Source of the DNA: Heliopora coerulea
Taxonomy: Eukaryota > Cnidaria > Anthozoa > Scleralcyonacea > Helioporidae
Direction: 5' to 3'
DNA: 64,000 nt
Assembly (NCBI GenBank): GCA_030142905.1
Contig: JASJOG010000206.1
Span: 310,001-374,000, forward strand
Made by a program: the position numbers and the translations under genes. The notes beneath the pieces were generated by a model that was not told where the DNA came from, did not search any database, and saw only the letters and a program-made list of their open reading frames with translations. Positions within the stretch are counted from its first letter, which is position 1. Each line of letters starts with the position of its first letter. Shown in pieces: positions 11,938 to 24,535 of the stretch.

Positions 11938-12511
11938 GTATCGCGTGATACTGTGAACGCTAATATAACCTCGTCTCGCTGTTCATTTGGTCAACTCCAA
12001 CGAATCGTGGTCTGTACGTGGAGCAAGGTGGAGTAGCAATTTTACCCAAATGAATTTTTGTTGTTGTTTTTCTGCGAAGTATATTTTGAAAAGTGCACTT
12101 CTTGGCAAACTTTTCAGTCACTCCACCTAAAAAACCGCCAACAGCTGTTTGCATCTGGTGGGAGCATAAAAGTGTTCTCGGTACAGTTGTGGATGGAACT
12201 GTAATAAAGTCAAGATTACTCTGCAGACTATAAATAACTCACCCCTCCTGTTCACTTTATGGGCGTTGGTTGGGGTGAACCAAGGGGGTTCATTTTTGGA
12301 GTATTTTAAAAAACTTGCAGTACTTGCTTTATCGGATCGATCTAAAACACACAGCTATCGCCTGGTGTTTTAAATCCCGGTAAAGCACTCCTGCTCGTTT
12401 TTTAAGTCATGTTTTAAACACGTGGTTGTGTTCTTCCTCCGATTTCTAACCACTGATTAATTATGTATTTCTTTTGTTTTTGCTTTATGAATTATTAATG
12501 AGTTTGAGAAA
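11938..12511. other. Spacer between duplication copies
   Basis: Not shared between A and B. It contains a segment (about 12,330-12,420) resembling a dispersed repeat also seen near 44,855-44,925: a GCTCGTTTTT / CGGATAAAGCAC theme in inverted order. No gene seen. Confidence 0.45.
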
Positions 12512-13780
12512 TATTACATATAACATGCATGCACACAAGAATCAAAAGCTCAGCGCTTTTCAACTACTTTTTGTTATTGTTAATTTAACTGGGGCTAGCA
12601 CTCGCTCAAATGGCAAACTGACAAGACGTTGCTCTCTATTAAATTACATCCACTTGCGATGTAAGTAAACTGTTAAATTTATCGTTCCAAATGTTACCCA
12701 AGAATTCATCGTTTGATGTTTTTCTAGGTTTTCCTCCGAAAATAAAATTTTGCTGACTGGACTTTTGCTGTGCCAACAATTTCCCGACAAACAGGAAATT
12801 GGGAAGGCTGAGGCACATCCCGCAACTTCCGTTCGCTGCGCCCCTGAAAACATACGGTTATATAACATAAAAGATTTCAGGGATATTTTTAAAAATACAC
12901 TTAATACAATTTCTTCACATCCAATTTATTCACATCCAATTTACTGTTTTATTTCTATAACGATAACTTGTCTTTCACTTGGTAGTCTTCAAAGGTGCAC
13001 TCTTGCCCAACACACCTTCATGCTAGAATTATTCTTAATGCTTTTGTCTCAGAAAAATCTTCACAAAAATTCACAAATACCTACGATCGACACACCACGA
13101 TTTGAATGGCGTACGACGTTTGAAGTGATTAAATCTCCGACAAATGTGGTTAATAATGGTCAAAACAAATGAGAAATTTTGAAGCTAAATACAAACAGAT
13201 GTTTGTAGACGTACGCAAGCTCTTTTTACTTAGCTAACAGTTTCATAGTTTACAACAGGTATCCATGCCAAAACGATGGCACTCTAATCATTCTGCCACA
13301 AAAACAGGAGACTGATACATATATTTTAGATTATGAACGTAGTAGTGTAACACGAGCAAAGGCTGCTAATGAAGTGGCCGATGTTTTTAATGACAATTAA
13401 CTATTATTATTGATAACTAAAGTGAATTTCCTCCTCACTTTAGGCAGATTCGTTGGTTAAGTGACTTCTTCAACACGGTCTTTGTTAATCAAATACCAAG
13501 TAGATTTTCCGGCAGCTTTGTGATGTATGAGACGCTACCTCTGCTACGTTCTTTGTTCACATTCGACCAAGAGCAATGGTTGATATCGTTCAAAAACAAT
13601 ATCTACAGGGTAAAGAGATCGAAGTCTGTGCATCACGTTCTTTTTGTATATCGGATTTTAAACGTACACTCTCAAATCATTAAGCTACAAAAGCGGAATG
13701 CTAGTATTTACAGATGGTTAACAACGATGCGTTGTTGAGGGCAACTTTCAATGATGAAACAAAAGATTTTAATGACAATG

Positions 13781-13818
<38 letters not shown>

Positions 13819-14043
13819 AACTCGCACACCACCCAACTAAGGACAGTGCAAGGGGTCTCAGCCTACTACGGGCTCGCAGCATCCCGCCAGGTAAGACCGC
13901 AACAGACATTGCACATTTCAGGGAACTTGTGGGGAAAGGAAATTTTACCATTAATATGGATTTTAAGAAACACCCACCGGGCCAGCCCTTACTCGCCCAA
14001 CTTATTATTATTATTATCATTATTATTATCATTATTATTATTA

Positions 14044-14087
<44 letters not shown>

Positions 14088-16300
14088 GTTATCATTATTG
14101 TTATCATTATTGTTATCAGTATTATTATTATTATTGATAAGCAAACTGAATTTTCTACTTACAAGGCAGATTGGTCCAATGGTTACAACGGTGGTCGACA
14201 ATCAAATATCCAACATACTTTACCACTGCCTTGCTATGGGTCTCGTTTATAATTGTATGCTTTCTTTTACAGATTTTGAATAAATTACACTACTTAAGGT
14301 GCATCCTTATTCACATTCAATGAACAGAAATGATTGTTTCATTTGTTCCGTCGCAATATACACAAGGAAAAGGGATCAAATTCTGTTCATGGTATTCTTC
14401 GTCATCTTGGAGTTAGATGCTATGCGGCGAATAGTTCGATTCCCAACAAGGCAGTAATCTCACTTATTTCTCTAACTGAGCGAACATGAGATTGGTTAAC
14501 CCTGTAAAAGTCTTTGGACAATTTGGAGTGTTTGAGATCATCGAAGTGTAAACATTTTTAAGATTGTACACTGGTATTTCAACCAAATGAATAAAATGTG
14601 TTAGCATATACTTCGCAGGTGAACAGTGTTTTTTACGCAATCTGATTGGTACCTCTCTCTCGGAATATCCTGCTCCGTTCACCTCCAACCAAAACAAGAT
14701 GGCGTCCACTCAGGATGTGTTTAAAGTGTTGTGCTCACAAATGAAGAACTGGTGATAGGCCGATACTCGGTAAAATTGCTTTTAAAACTTTATAAAAAAT
14801 ATCTGAGAGAAAACAATTATGCGAGGTACATGCTTAAACAATTATTCACCTCCAGTTCGGTGAATAATTGTTAACTATTTTCGAATTGTAATGTAAGTGT
14901 AAATAATTGTTTCCATGACTCTGACATGGAGTTGTTACTGCATGGTGACATGTGAAAATCAAATACTCTGTTGAGAAATCTTTCCCTTTTCATGGCTCTT
15001 CGTTTTCTATATTTGGAAAACCACAAAAACCATGGAGCCACTTTGGTGGGATTCTTGTTCACGATCACTGAACAAATACAATCTATGGTATTTCCTGTTG
15101 ATATATCTTTACGTTTTATACTAACAGAGGGGCAAAGGGTGGGCGCGTTGCTTTCCCCGTTGACGATGTGGACACAAACTTAATCTCATCTCTAGATTCT
15201 CCGTCCTTTTCGTCAACTCCCAAGACTCACTTGGTTCCCTCCAAGTATTGATCTGACTTTTTTCACTTACTATAAGGGCATGAGATGGGCGAACGCTAAA
15301 ATATTTTTAGATGCTTTAGAATATTTGAGACTATGGGAATGCAAATTTTCCTTTTACTTCGATATTGGAATCTCAAATGAAGCAATAAATTGTCCTATTT
15401 TCGAAATTTAAAGAAATGTTTTCATATGACTATAGCTTGGAGTTGCTGCTGGTGAAATGTGAAAATCAAATACTCTGTGGACAAATCCTTCCGTTTTCAT
15501 AGCGCTTCGTTTTTGACTTTTGGGAAAAAGAACAGAATTCATGGCGGCACATTACTGAGGTTCACATCCACTGAACAGGAACAATCCTTGGTATTTCCCG
15601 TGGAGATGTCTTTAAGTCGCACACCCTCAGGAGGAGTACAAGAACGTACAGACATTGCGACGTCTTGGAATATTCTAGGTATTACACTCTTTAATTTGCT
15701 TCTGACATTTTTCCAGAGAACTTTTATTGCTTGCTCAGATGATGGTAGACTCTATCAACGAAGACTGTTAACCCCCTCTAAGAGGTTTTTCGTCATATTT
15801 GAGAGAATAATTGGACGAGGATGAATTTAGAAGTACTATTACCCTTGACATTTGCAACCAATCCTAATCACCTATCTACGGTCCTTTTATTATGTGCCAA
15901 GTTAGGAAACGAAGACTTTTGGAAGCATGCCATGAAGAATTTTATTAGCTCATCAAATTAATGCTCTTCTTGGTGATCTTTCTTAAAAAAGTTACATTAG
16001 TTGTTGTTATATTAACTCATATTAACTCATATTGACTCTAGCAGGGTTATCGCATCAGGTTTTGTAATTTTGCAATTATCAGCGTGATGTAAATTGTTCT
16101 TTACCGTCCGGAAATTACACTGTTTATAACAGTCTTTCAAAATGTCAATATTAATGTAATACATTTTACATTTTTAAAGTCCTAAATAACCCAAATTGTC
16201 TAAATACCATATAGAGATTACTGATCTCTCGTTCGTAAAGTTGCAGAAGGTCAAATCATGCTGCGGTGGTGAACAAACGCTTCTCCAGATGGCCTCTCAG
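12512..16300. other. Copy B equivalent of 1-3,600; no gene recognised
   Basis: Same content as the start of copy A, including the two divergent repeats of about 270 bp (here about 14,890-15,140 and 15,400-15,660). Open frames are not conserved in frame between the copies, which argues against a live gene. Confidence 0.45.
13780..14140. repeat. (ATT)n microsatellites, expanded in copy B
   Basis: Two ATT arrays (13,780-13,817 and about 14,004-14,140) flank a segment of about 185 bp that is shorter in copy A. The second array is interrupted by ATC and GTT units. Long poly-Ile/Leu/Tyr/Asn frames here are repeat translations. Confidence 0.85.
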
Positions 16301-16671
16301 GCTACGTTTACATTATATTTCAACCAAGTCAAAGCGTTGCTCCAGAATGTGAACAGTTGGCCAATGCAAATTCCAAAGAGCTGAGTTTTAGAACTGTTCT
16401 TTCAAGTCATAAATTGTCCAGTAATCAAGATGTCTTGCAAAAGTGAAACCAGCCGCAAGCACCAAGAAAGCCATTTCGTTTGCCGGTCTTAAATCACTTA
16501 CTGGCTTCAGTGTTCAAATGATATAAACAACTTGCGAAAGATCCACACAAGGGAAAAAATAACGAGACCAAATCGATTTGCTTCGATACGGTACCTAAGT
16601 ACGGTTTGTTCAACAACATACCAGTCCCCAAGCTGGCACACGGCATTTTTGAGTGACCGGAATCCATGGAT

Positions 16672-16695
16672 ATATATATATATATATATATATAT
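16672..16695. repeat. (TA)n microsatellite
   Basis: About 12 TA units immediately left of the Penelope-like element arm. Confidence 0.9.
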
Positions 16696-16730
16696 GAATG
16701 TGTCTGATACGCCATGTCTGGATGATAGTT

Positions 16731-17911
16731 GAATAAAAGAGAAAAAGAAAAAACTTCTTCAGACATAAAAACCTTTTTTCAAGGTCCTCCAAACGTTTCG
16801 CTTTTCACGGCTTCTTCAGTGGAGTGAGTTAAAAACAATATTTAGATCCTATAAATACATGAATGTCTAAAATTTCCATGATGAAAGAACTTACATGACT
16901 AAAATTTACATAAAAATGCCACTAACACTCTAGTACCTAAAGTTAACCTAAAAATAGTAAATATTGGTGAAGTAATAATTGGTAAAGCCAAAAGAGCTAT
17001 CAAATGTTCGACTGACTCTGCTTCACAGAAGAAATCGCTGGATGTAATTGTAGAATTGTTCGTTAACAACAGGTATCCCAGAAAATTCGTCAAAGCAGTA
17101 ATAAGATACACACTGCAGAACATTAATACACCGCGGAAAGATGATACTGAACAAAATCAAAATTTTGTCTACTTGAAGCTCCCATTCATTAATGAGGATT
17201 TCAAACGACGTGCTTGCAGTGTGATTCACAGATTGGGTATACATGAAATTAAAGTTCATGTTATGACCGGCAGACCATCATCGCAAGTTTTCGCCCCCAC
17301 GAGAGAGAGGCTTAACTCCCCAGACAACTGCAAGACTTGTGAATCAGCTACTAGACCTAACCAATGTTTTCTTAAAAACGTTGTTTACCAAATTACGTGC
17401 TCGATATGTGGAACTGTGTACATCGGAAAGACATCTAGAACAATAGGAACTAGGATAAAAGAACATTTAACAATGAAGAAAAAAACGGTTTTTAAACATT
17501 TGAAATCTCACCAGATTAGTGCAGATAAGGACATGTCGAACTTTAGTTGGAAGATTTTACACATGAACATTAAAAATCATGGTGAACGCAAGTGCATTGA
17601 GGTACTAGAAATAAAGAAATACTCTGATAATGTTATGAATGGTTGTATAGAAAGAACTATTTGTATATAGATTTCTTATTATTACTATTTTTAGGTTAAC
17701 TTTAGGTATTAGAGTGTTAGTGGCATTTTTATGTAAATTTTAGTCATGTAAGTTCTTTTATCATGGAAATTTTAGATATGCATGTATTTATAGGATCTAA
17801 ATACTGTTTTTAACTCACTCCACTGAAGAAGCCGTGAAAGGCGAAACGTTTGGAGGACCTTGAATAAAGATTTTTATGTCTGAAGAAGTTTTTTCTTTTT
17901 CTCTTTTATTC
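16731..17911 (+). mobile_element. Penelope-like retroelement, non-autonomous, with inverted terminal arms
   Basis: Arms of about 230 bp at 16,731-16,960 and 17,681-17,911 are inverted copies of each other, starting GAATAAAAGAGAAAAAG. Between them is only the GIY-YIG endonuclease part of a Penelope-type polyprotein; no reverse transcriptase is present. Penelope-like elements are known to carry LTR-like repeats in direct or inverted order and a GIY-YIG domain. The right arm holds a hammerhead-ribozyme-like core at about 17,819-17,854. The element is absent at the matching site in copy A. Confidence 0.75.
16965..17670 (+). CDS. GIY-YIG endonuclease domain of a Penelope-like element (partial polyprotein)
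   Basis: The frame is open from within the left arm to TAG at 17,670, with no clear ATG, so it is the 3' portion of a longer ORF. The C-terminal half shows a Cys cluster (NCKTCE ... NQCF), then VYQITCSICGTVYIGKTSR, the GIY-YIG core with its characteristic upstream CxxC, followed by IGTRIKEH and a conserved H/E region (ISADKDMSNFSWKIL). This endonuclease would nick target DNA for target-primed reverse transcription. The frame has no stops, so the insertion is fairly recent, but without its RT it could move only in trans. Confidence 0.75.
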
Positions 17912-17915
17912 ATAT

Positions 17916-17917
17916 CC

Positions 17918-17978
<61 letters not shown>
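17916..17978. repeat. (CTAT)n microsatellite
   Basis: About 15 tandem CTAT/ATCT units followed by a short TA run, directly after the Penelope arm. Confidence 0.9.
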
Positions 17979-17979
<1 letters not shown>

Positions 17980-19083
17980 ATATATATAAAGATAGATATA
18001 CAATGAGAAAATTTTTCTTCCTAGTCACCACGCGTGTAACAGGACTCCACGCACGTCGAGATTAGTACCCTCGCATCGCGCTTCGTGCGGTGGGCAAGGG
18101 GATCATGGCTTCGTTGGCATTTACTACCGCTACTACTACTAATTTTAAATACGATCCAATATTTTTCCAAACCAAATACTAAGGTGCAACAAATATAGGA
18201 TCCTTTAACTGCCTTCCCAAAGTTACGAGCCGACAATGTTGCTCAATGTCGTACAACAATGGCCAATCATTTACCATTTTTTCCCATAGCAATATCAACC
18301 ATTGTTCCGCTTCAAAGAATTCAAAACAAGGAGGCAGCTTAATTGGTGCCTGGTGTTCTCTTTTTATTCAAATAGTGGATAAAGAAGCATACAAAAACGA
18401 CGTCATAGGAACGTCCAGAAGTATAGTGTGCTAGACATTCGAGCAGCCAGGACCGTCGAATTCACTGGATGAACAAGTGAGCAGGAAATCTGCCTCTCGA
18501 GTAAGTAATTTCAATTTTCTTTTCTATTTTTGTATTTTTCATTCGTGTCATAATCCTAATCCTAATTATTGTTATTAAAAATGTCGTTCACATTATTGAG
18601 ACTCTCCGGTAATGCCGAAGCAAAACGTTGCAACATTATTGTACAACATCGCCTAATACTTGTAAGTAGAACAATATTGGCCGGATGAAAGGATGATTTC
18701 CGTCAAACGGCATTTTACCCAGCAAATAATGCGGTACAACAAATATTAGATCGTGTAGTTTCTTTTCCAACATTACTAGCCAGCAAGGTTGGCCAACGTT
18801 GTGCGACAATGATATTAAAATAGAATATGGCGTTCGCAGTGTTCAATGATGTGTAAAAACCGAACTGGGTCAGGAAACTGCGGAAACAAGAGGATAAACC
18901 AACGTTTGGATGGAAAGACCTTTGTCTGAGTGAAACGTTAAACGTAACTTCCACAAACCGGGCTTTACTTGAAACCTAAATTTCTTATATTTTATGCTTT
19001 GTCAACGTTCCCTGACCTTTTTTGCTTATCACACATCGTACGACAGTGTTTGAACGTTAGACAGTGTTTGAACGTAAGACAGT

Positions 19084-19581
19084 ACGGCAGAAGATCTAAG
19101 CTACCAGTCGAAGTCGGACTTACAACCTACATCTCGAAAATAAGACCGATATTGGAATATGCATCACCAGTTTGGGGTGGTCTTCCTAAATATTTAGAGG
19201 ACGAAATTGAGCAGGTGCAGAGGAGAAGTATAAAGATAATTGGTCTACCTAATGACCATCTTCCAACACTAAGCGAAAGACGAGATGAATTAACTAAGAA
19301 AGAGTTTTTGAAGATACAAGCAGATGAATCACACCCTTGCCACGAACTCTTGCCTAACGTTAAAACACATAATTATAATCTCAGGAATAAGAGTAATCTG
19401 AACGTAGTAAAATCGGGAACCGATCGACATAAGAACTTATTTATTCCAAGAGCATGTCGTATTGTATAACCGTAGGTTTTTATATTTTATGTCAGTTTTT
19501 AATCTATATATCATTTGGGATAGATCTTATGTAAATCCATTGTATTTTTTAAACCAAAGATGGATAATTAAAATTATTATT
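19084..19581 (+). mobile_element. 5'-truncated non-LTR retrotransposon (LINE) with RT C-terminal tail
   Basis: Inserted within the repeated target GACAGTGTTTGAACG; copy A has the uninterrupted site at about 4,389-4,450. The plus-strand frame to 19,469 encodes the region after the reverse transcriptase, with the typical phrase IRPILEYASPVWGGLPKYL and ERRDELTKKEFLKIQ. The 3' end is an ATT-rich tail. A CR1/L2- or RTE-like clade is possible; the fragment is too short to assign. Confidence 0.7.
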
Positions 19582-19721
19582 AGTGTTTGAACGAATATAG
19601 TTCGACGAAGAAACGATCGCTAAATTCTACGACTATATTCGAACGATAAGACTTCTATTATTTTACTCTGGCTAAAGCCAGATGATTTTACTGATAAGAA
19701 TGCGCGAATATAGAGTTATGA

Positions 19722-20283
19722 AGGGTGTCCCAAAAAAATGTGTACACACTTTGAATGTTGATAACTCACTATAACAAACTTTCTTTCGAATGCCACGCAT
19801 TCGTGAGCAATTTGGAGATGAGGAGTTTTATTTCCAGCAAGATGGAGCACCTTCCACAACCATCTTGATATGAGAGCCTAACTTATGAAAATCTGCCGAA
19901 CAGATGGATTGGGTGAAGATATAGCATTGAATTCCCCCCACGTTCACCAGACCTCACGCCTGTGGACTCTTTTTATGGGGATACGTCAAAGATAAGGTTT
20001 GTAACACAAAACCTGTAACAATCAATGGGTTGAGAGCAGCGATTGAATAAGAATGCACCCAAATACGAAACGAAATGATCATAATTCGTAATGTTTGCAA
20101 TTCCATCTGTCCGCGTTATCAGCAGTGCCTGGACCAGAACGGTCATCAGTTCGAACACCTGCGATAACTCAAAAAATTCTACACTTGTCTTCTTTAACTT
20201 GGGTTATAAAACTTAGATATGTCTTGATAAACATTGTATTTATAATCATTAAAAGTGTGTATAAATGTTTTTTGGGACACCCT
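19722..20283 (+). mobile_element. Tc1/mariner-superfamily element, internally deleted and decayed
   Basis: Terminal inverted repeats begin AGGGTGTCCCAAAAAA and end with the complement at 20,268-20,283. Reading across frames gives remnants of a DDE transposase C-terminus: FQQDGAPPH, a PPRSPDLTPVDFFLWGYVKD-like block, and NGHQFEHL. Only the 3' third of the gene remains and frames are broken, so it is dead. Copy A lacks it. Confidence 0.75.
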
Positions 20284-20727
20284 GTATTTAGCAGCGGATG
20301 CTGAGGGACAAGTGAAAATTTTAAGGGTTTCTTTTTATAGAAAGAACGTCCTTATCTTAAAACCTCAATAACAAAAAATCGCGTGTGTCTGTGCGTGCGG
20401 ATGTACAATTATTTTAAAAACTATTGCCCACCAATGACAAATTGTCCATTTAAATTTTAAAAATAGTTGAATAAAATTGATCAGATGACTGCAGTTTAAT
20501 ATCTATATCATAGTGATACTTCATTAATATATGGTTCACTCTTTCTCACTAACAAAAACACCGAAAAGCCAGTAAAATTATGGGGCACATTGTTTTGGCA
20601 GATCTGTGCAGCAAAGTAATCTTCCCATGTGGTATCAGCTTTGGGTGATCGTTTAATCCGTGGGTTACACAGTATTACTTCCAAACCATGTTCAAGATAA
20701 TATATATGAACAGTTCCTACTACTGCT
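20284..20727. other. Copy B-specific stretch, nothing recognised
   Basis: Takes the place of 4,860-6,245 of copy A. No gene or clear repeat was identified. It joins the shared foldback remnant at about 20,727. Confidence 0.35.
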
Positions 20728-21262
20728 TCGGCTTCGAAAACATTGTCAAACATGGAAAAAGTGCTCAGACGAAACATTACTGGGCTTGTTTTACATTATC
20801 GAGTATTTAAAAAGATTCATTGCTGCCGTGTGGTCCCACAAGTGTACTAAATTGTCTGAAGGTGGTAAACTAACGGTAAAAAGAGGACGAGCACTTAGAA
20901 ATTTTTCGAGGCCGTTTTGTTTGGTTTCTCGTTAGTTTGGGAACTTATTTTCGTGAGAACATATAACCTGTAACTCGGTTGGACTTTGTAGAAATATATT
21001 TGAAATTCTTAAACTCGTTTCGGTCTTTTAAAGAAATATTTTGCGTGTATTTTGAAAGAAAACTCTTCAGAAAAAAGTAAAAAGTCGCGTAGAAGACTCA
21101 AACTGACGTACAAGCCCGCTTAGGAGACTGAAACTGACGTCCAAAATTGGCCTCCATGGGCGGCCATCTTGGCTTCACTTTTCATTGGCCAGTTAGCATT
21201 CCAAATATGGAAATTGAGTTCACTGGGCCAGACATAACGCGGTATCGTTCCAGTCTTTTAGA
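20727..21262. mobile_element. Right part of the foldback element seen complete at 5,744-6,790
   Basis: Matches 6,247-6,790 including the right terminal repeat (TCGTTCCAGTCTTTTAGAGTT). The left arm is missing in copy B. Confidence 0.6.
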
Positions 21263-21440
21263 GTTTCTTGAGTTATGCAGGGTCCGTCCCACCAGTTTGC
21301 TACTTCGCCACAGGCTATCTTAAAAGCTGTTTACATGTACGACTGTTCTTGCGATTTTTCTCATCCTGTAGCATGTGATTGAGTAAACAACTCACCAAAG
21401 TATTGTACCGTATATTGAAGTTTTGAAATAACTCTAGTGT

Positions 21441-21877
21441 TATAATAAATAAATAAATAAATAAATGAATAAGTAAAACATGAATAAATGAACAAATAAA
21501 TAAATAAATATGTAAATAGATAAATAAGTAAATAAATAAATAAATAGGTAAATAAATAAATAAGTAAATAAATAAATAAAGCTATCATCATGCCAAGCTT
21601 TAAATCTCTTAAATAGAAAAATGCTTGAGTGTCTCTGTGCAGTGAAAGAAACATGAATGACGCCATTTGAACAGGAAGAAAATGCCTAGTAAAACCAGTG
21701 TTTTTTGGTATTTTTCTGGTTGAAATGGCGTCATTCATGTTTCTGTCACAGTACAGAGACACAAAAGCTATTTTCTATTTAAAGAAGGACACTCAAGCAA
21801 TTTTCTATTTAAGAGATTTGAAGCTTGGCATGATGATAGCTTTATTAATTTATTTTATTTCTTTATTTATTATAATA
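21441..21877. mobile_element. Foldback element with AAAT arms, copy B (cut by Tigger)
   Basis: Counterpart of 6,963-7,473. The Tigger element inserted at a TA near its right end (21,876-21,877), and the remaining TACTAGG... of the host site resumes at 24,914. Confidence 0.7.
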
Positions 21878-22589
21878 CAGTGGAACCTCCATATAACGGA
21901 CACTGTGGGACCAAAGGTACATGTCCGTTGTTTGGAGGTGTCCGCTGTCCAGAGGTTTACCTTTTATTTAATCTGTTCTTGGTACACAAAAGGTGTATGT
22001 ACTAAACATGAAACAAAGAAGAAATGAAATCGAGTATGACTGATAGGTATTTATTTTTACTTTCTTTGTTAATCATTAAAAATAACTGAAAATTAAGCCA
22101 TACTTAAACAACCAAATTTTGAGAATTTAAACAGGCAAGCGAAATTTCATCAAACTATCGGTTCAAAGAAGGACGTAATAGTTTTCTACTTCCTCTTTCT
22201 TTCTCGCAATTTTTCAATTTTGATTCCCACATCTGACACGGCACCGAACAGCTCTTTTTCAACCCCAGACGTTGCAAAATCACTTGATATCATCAAGTAC
22301 TTCGAGTGCTTGCCCGAAGGTTGAGACTCGAAGTTCCATAGGTGTTGGGTCAAATCATCGACCGCTTCATCTGAACCTCCCTCAGATTCTTAGTCATCTT
22401 TTGTAACTGACGTTAAAATATCCTCTCTAAGATCTTCCCTCCACGTGGGGTCTGTGATGTCTACAGGCAGTTGCATCGTTGAAACATTATCGTCTGCTCT
22501 AAGATATTCTTCTGCTGTACAAGTCGGTTCGACTTCATGAACTAGGTTATTCAGCTCATTAAATGGGTCGTCATCATCGTCGTGCTACT

Positions 22590-23755
22590 GTAGCGTTTGC
22601 ACCGAGAAACTACACTGACCAAAACAGTTCTGGATCGTCTCTTGCTTAACACAATTCCACGCTTCTACAGCTCACTTGATAGCGAGCAATAAATCAATGT
22701 ACTTCATTACATCTGTTGCAGTTGTAGACTCGTTAATGCGAGCAAGTACGTGTCGTAACAAAAAGCAGCGATAGCAGACTTTAAAGTTTTTTTTTTATCC
22801 CGGCATCAAATGGTTGTAAACGGGAGGTCGTATTCTTTGGCAGAAGGAACACTTTAATGTTAGAAAACATTCCTACAAGGTCTGGAGGGTGGCACGGGAC
22901 ATTGTACATGAAAGAAGAATATTTCGCTTTTCAGCAACAAATCGCCTGTTTAGCCGTCGCAAGATCGATTGCATTAGCTCTGAATTCATCCAAGCTTTTT
23001 TATTGTTGAAATAGTGGGCCCGACAAGAGTGGTTTTTATCTTTCAAACTTTTGAAACATCTCGGCAAAGCACTTTCTCCAGTTATGACAGGGCTCCTCCT
23101 TTTCACCAGCAGCATTAACGATGATTAATGCTGTCGACCTCTGTTTAGATTTCTTTCCTCCTTTGCATCTCTCTCCTTTGCGGGATAATGATTTATTTAA
23201 TTAATTAATATTAAATTCCATATATCTTTCAATTCGTATCCCCTTGTCAGTTCTCGCAGACGTTCAGCACAAGAGTTAACAGTTTCTTCATTGACGTCGC
23301 TTTCTTCTCCAGATATGGTAAAATTGGCAATGTTATAATAGTTTTTCCACTTTTGTAACCATCCATTTGATGCCTTAAAATCGTCAATTTGTAATTGGTT
23401 GGCCATTTCCTTAGCCTCTTCTTGGATCATTGAACCACTGATTGGTATGTTCGAACCTCGAGCCGTACAAAGCTAGTCAAAGACAGCCTTGTTTTATCTG
23501 TTCGAATTCAGCAGGCCTTTTCTTTCTCCTCATGTCAACGCAGCTGTTTGACTTCCATAACTGCATCACTTGTTCCTTACTTTTCAAAATACACGAAGCT
23601 TGTGTTTTTCCAATGCCGAACATTTCGGCAATTTGCTGGGCACCAGCAGCATTGTTTTCATCCTTTTATCTTATCAGCTGGACTTTCTCTTCGAGTGTTA
23701 GAAACTTTCGTTTTTGACTTGAAGCCAATTTGCTGGATAAACTTGTTTTTTGCAT
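22590..23755 (-). pseudogene. Tigger/pogo transposase, frameshifted
   Basis: Starts near the ATG at 23,755. Reading order: a helix-turn-helix (LTLEEKVQLI ... AGAQQIAEMFGIGKTQAS), then a CENP-B-type DNA-binding segment (DDFKASNGWLQKWKNYYNI, about 23,380-23,330), then the DDE domain with NNKKAWMNSELMQ and AEKRNILL (about 23,010-22,930). Next comes LPKNTTSRLQPFDAG (about 22,840-22,790) and a C-terminal tail. At least two in-frame stops and several frameshifts make it inactive. Copies of this family cut and paste through TA target sites. Confidence 0.8.
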
Positions 23756-23889
23756 AATACGTTCAGAACCAAAACAAACTGAAGATGATAAAAATAGATT
23801 TGAGAGCGTGGGAAACCTTGAACGATACTCATTTCAGTCACGTAGGAAACATCTAAACATTGTTCAAAGACGTCAAAGTATGGCATGCC

Positions 23890-24328
23890 AACTGTCGGAA
23901 GAAAGCAATAACTTACTTGTGCTTAACTCGTATATCAGGGATTATCACGCTTATAGGATGTTTGGACATCTGTGGTTGGAGAAATACTAACTTGTTGTCG
24001 AGAACCCAACAATATAAGGGATTCAGAGGCAGTTGCAGTAAACAGCGATCATAGCTCGTGTATTCTTGGGCATATGCCACTATATCTATCCAAGTGTTTC
24101 ACGCTTTTTAAAGAAAAGCACAAAGCAACAACAGAGGTTACAGTCACAAAAGTAAACCGTGGCGCGGGCTTGGGTCTTGAAGTACCATACAGATACAAGT
24201 TTTCCGGAGACAACTTTTCCATTGAATGGTTGAAACGTAAGGTAGAACACGAAGATGCTATCTCAAAAAATATGTTTACGAGGAAAAGCAGCAGGAAGCG
24301 AAAAGCCAGATATGCAATGGACAAATGA
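23890..24328 (+). pseudogene. HIRAN-like domain ORF carried inside the Tigger element
   Basis: Two overlapping plus-strand frames (joined by a frameshift near 23,965) read RDYHAY..., then VGEILTCCREPNNIRDSEAV, then CILGHMPLYLSK, then NRGAGLGLEVPYRY, ending in a Lys/Arg-rich tail before TGA. The order E-x-x-N-x-x-D-x-x-A-V...GH-x-P fits the HIRAN fold known from HLTF/Rad5-type DNA-binding proteins and from stand-alone invertebrate proteins. It is transcribed divergently from the transposase. It could be a second transposon gene or captured host sequence. The domain call is from pattern recognition only. Confidence 0.5.
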
Positions 24329-24355
24329 TGTTATACAATGTAAATCTTGAGCAAT

Positions 24356-24535
24356 GGGTGCCATTGTAGGTAGTCGAGGATAACAGGATGCGATAACTTT
24401 GGGTGAAGCAACTACCTGAAATATACGAAAAGAAACTTCCCGACGAAGGGCCTTCGCTCGAAACGTCGAAGTTTCTTTTCGTATATTTCAGGTAGTTGCT
24501 TCACCCAAAGTTATCGCATCCTGTTATACAGTGTA
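24356..24535. repeat. Foldback element (family with CGAAACGTC core)
   Basis: Left arm (ACAGGATGCGATAACTTTGG..., 24,384 onward) and right arm (ending ...CCAAAGTTATCGCATCCTGT) are near-perfect inverted repeats of about 70 bp around a CTTCGCTCGAAACGTCGAAG centre. A related copy is at 33,845-34,015. Confidence 0.85.

Noticed and set aside
16494..16766. Minus-strand frame with Tyr-Ile repeats
   Set aside because: Driven by the (TA)n microsatellite at 16,672-16,695.
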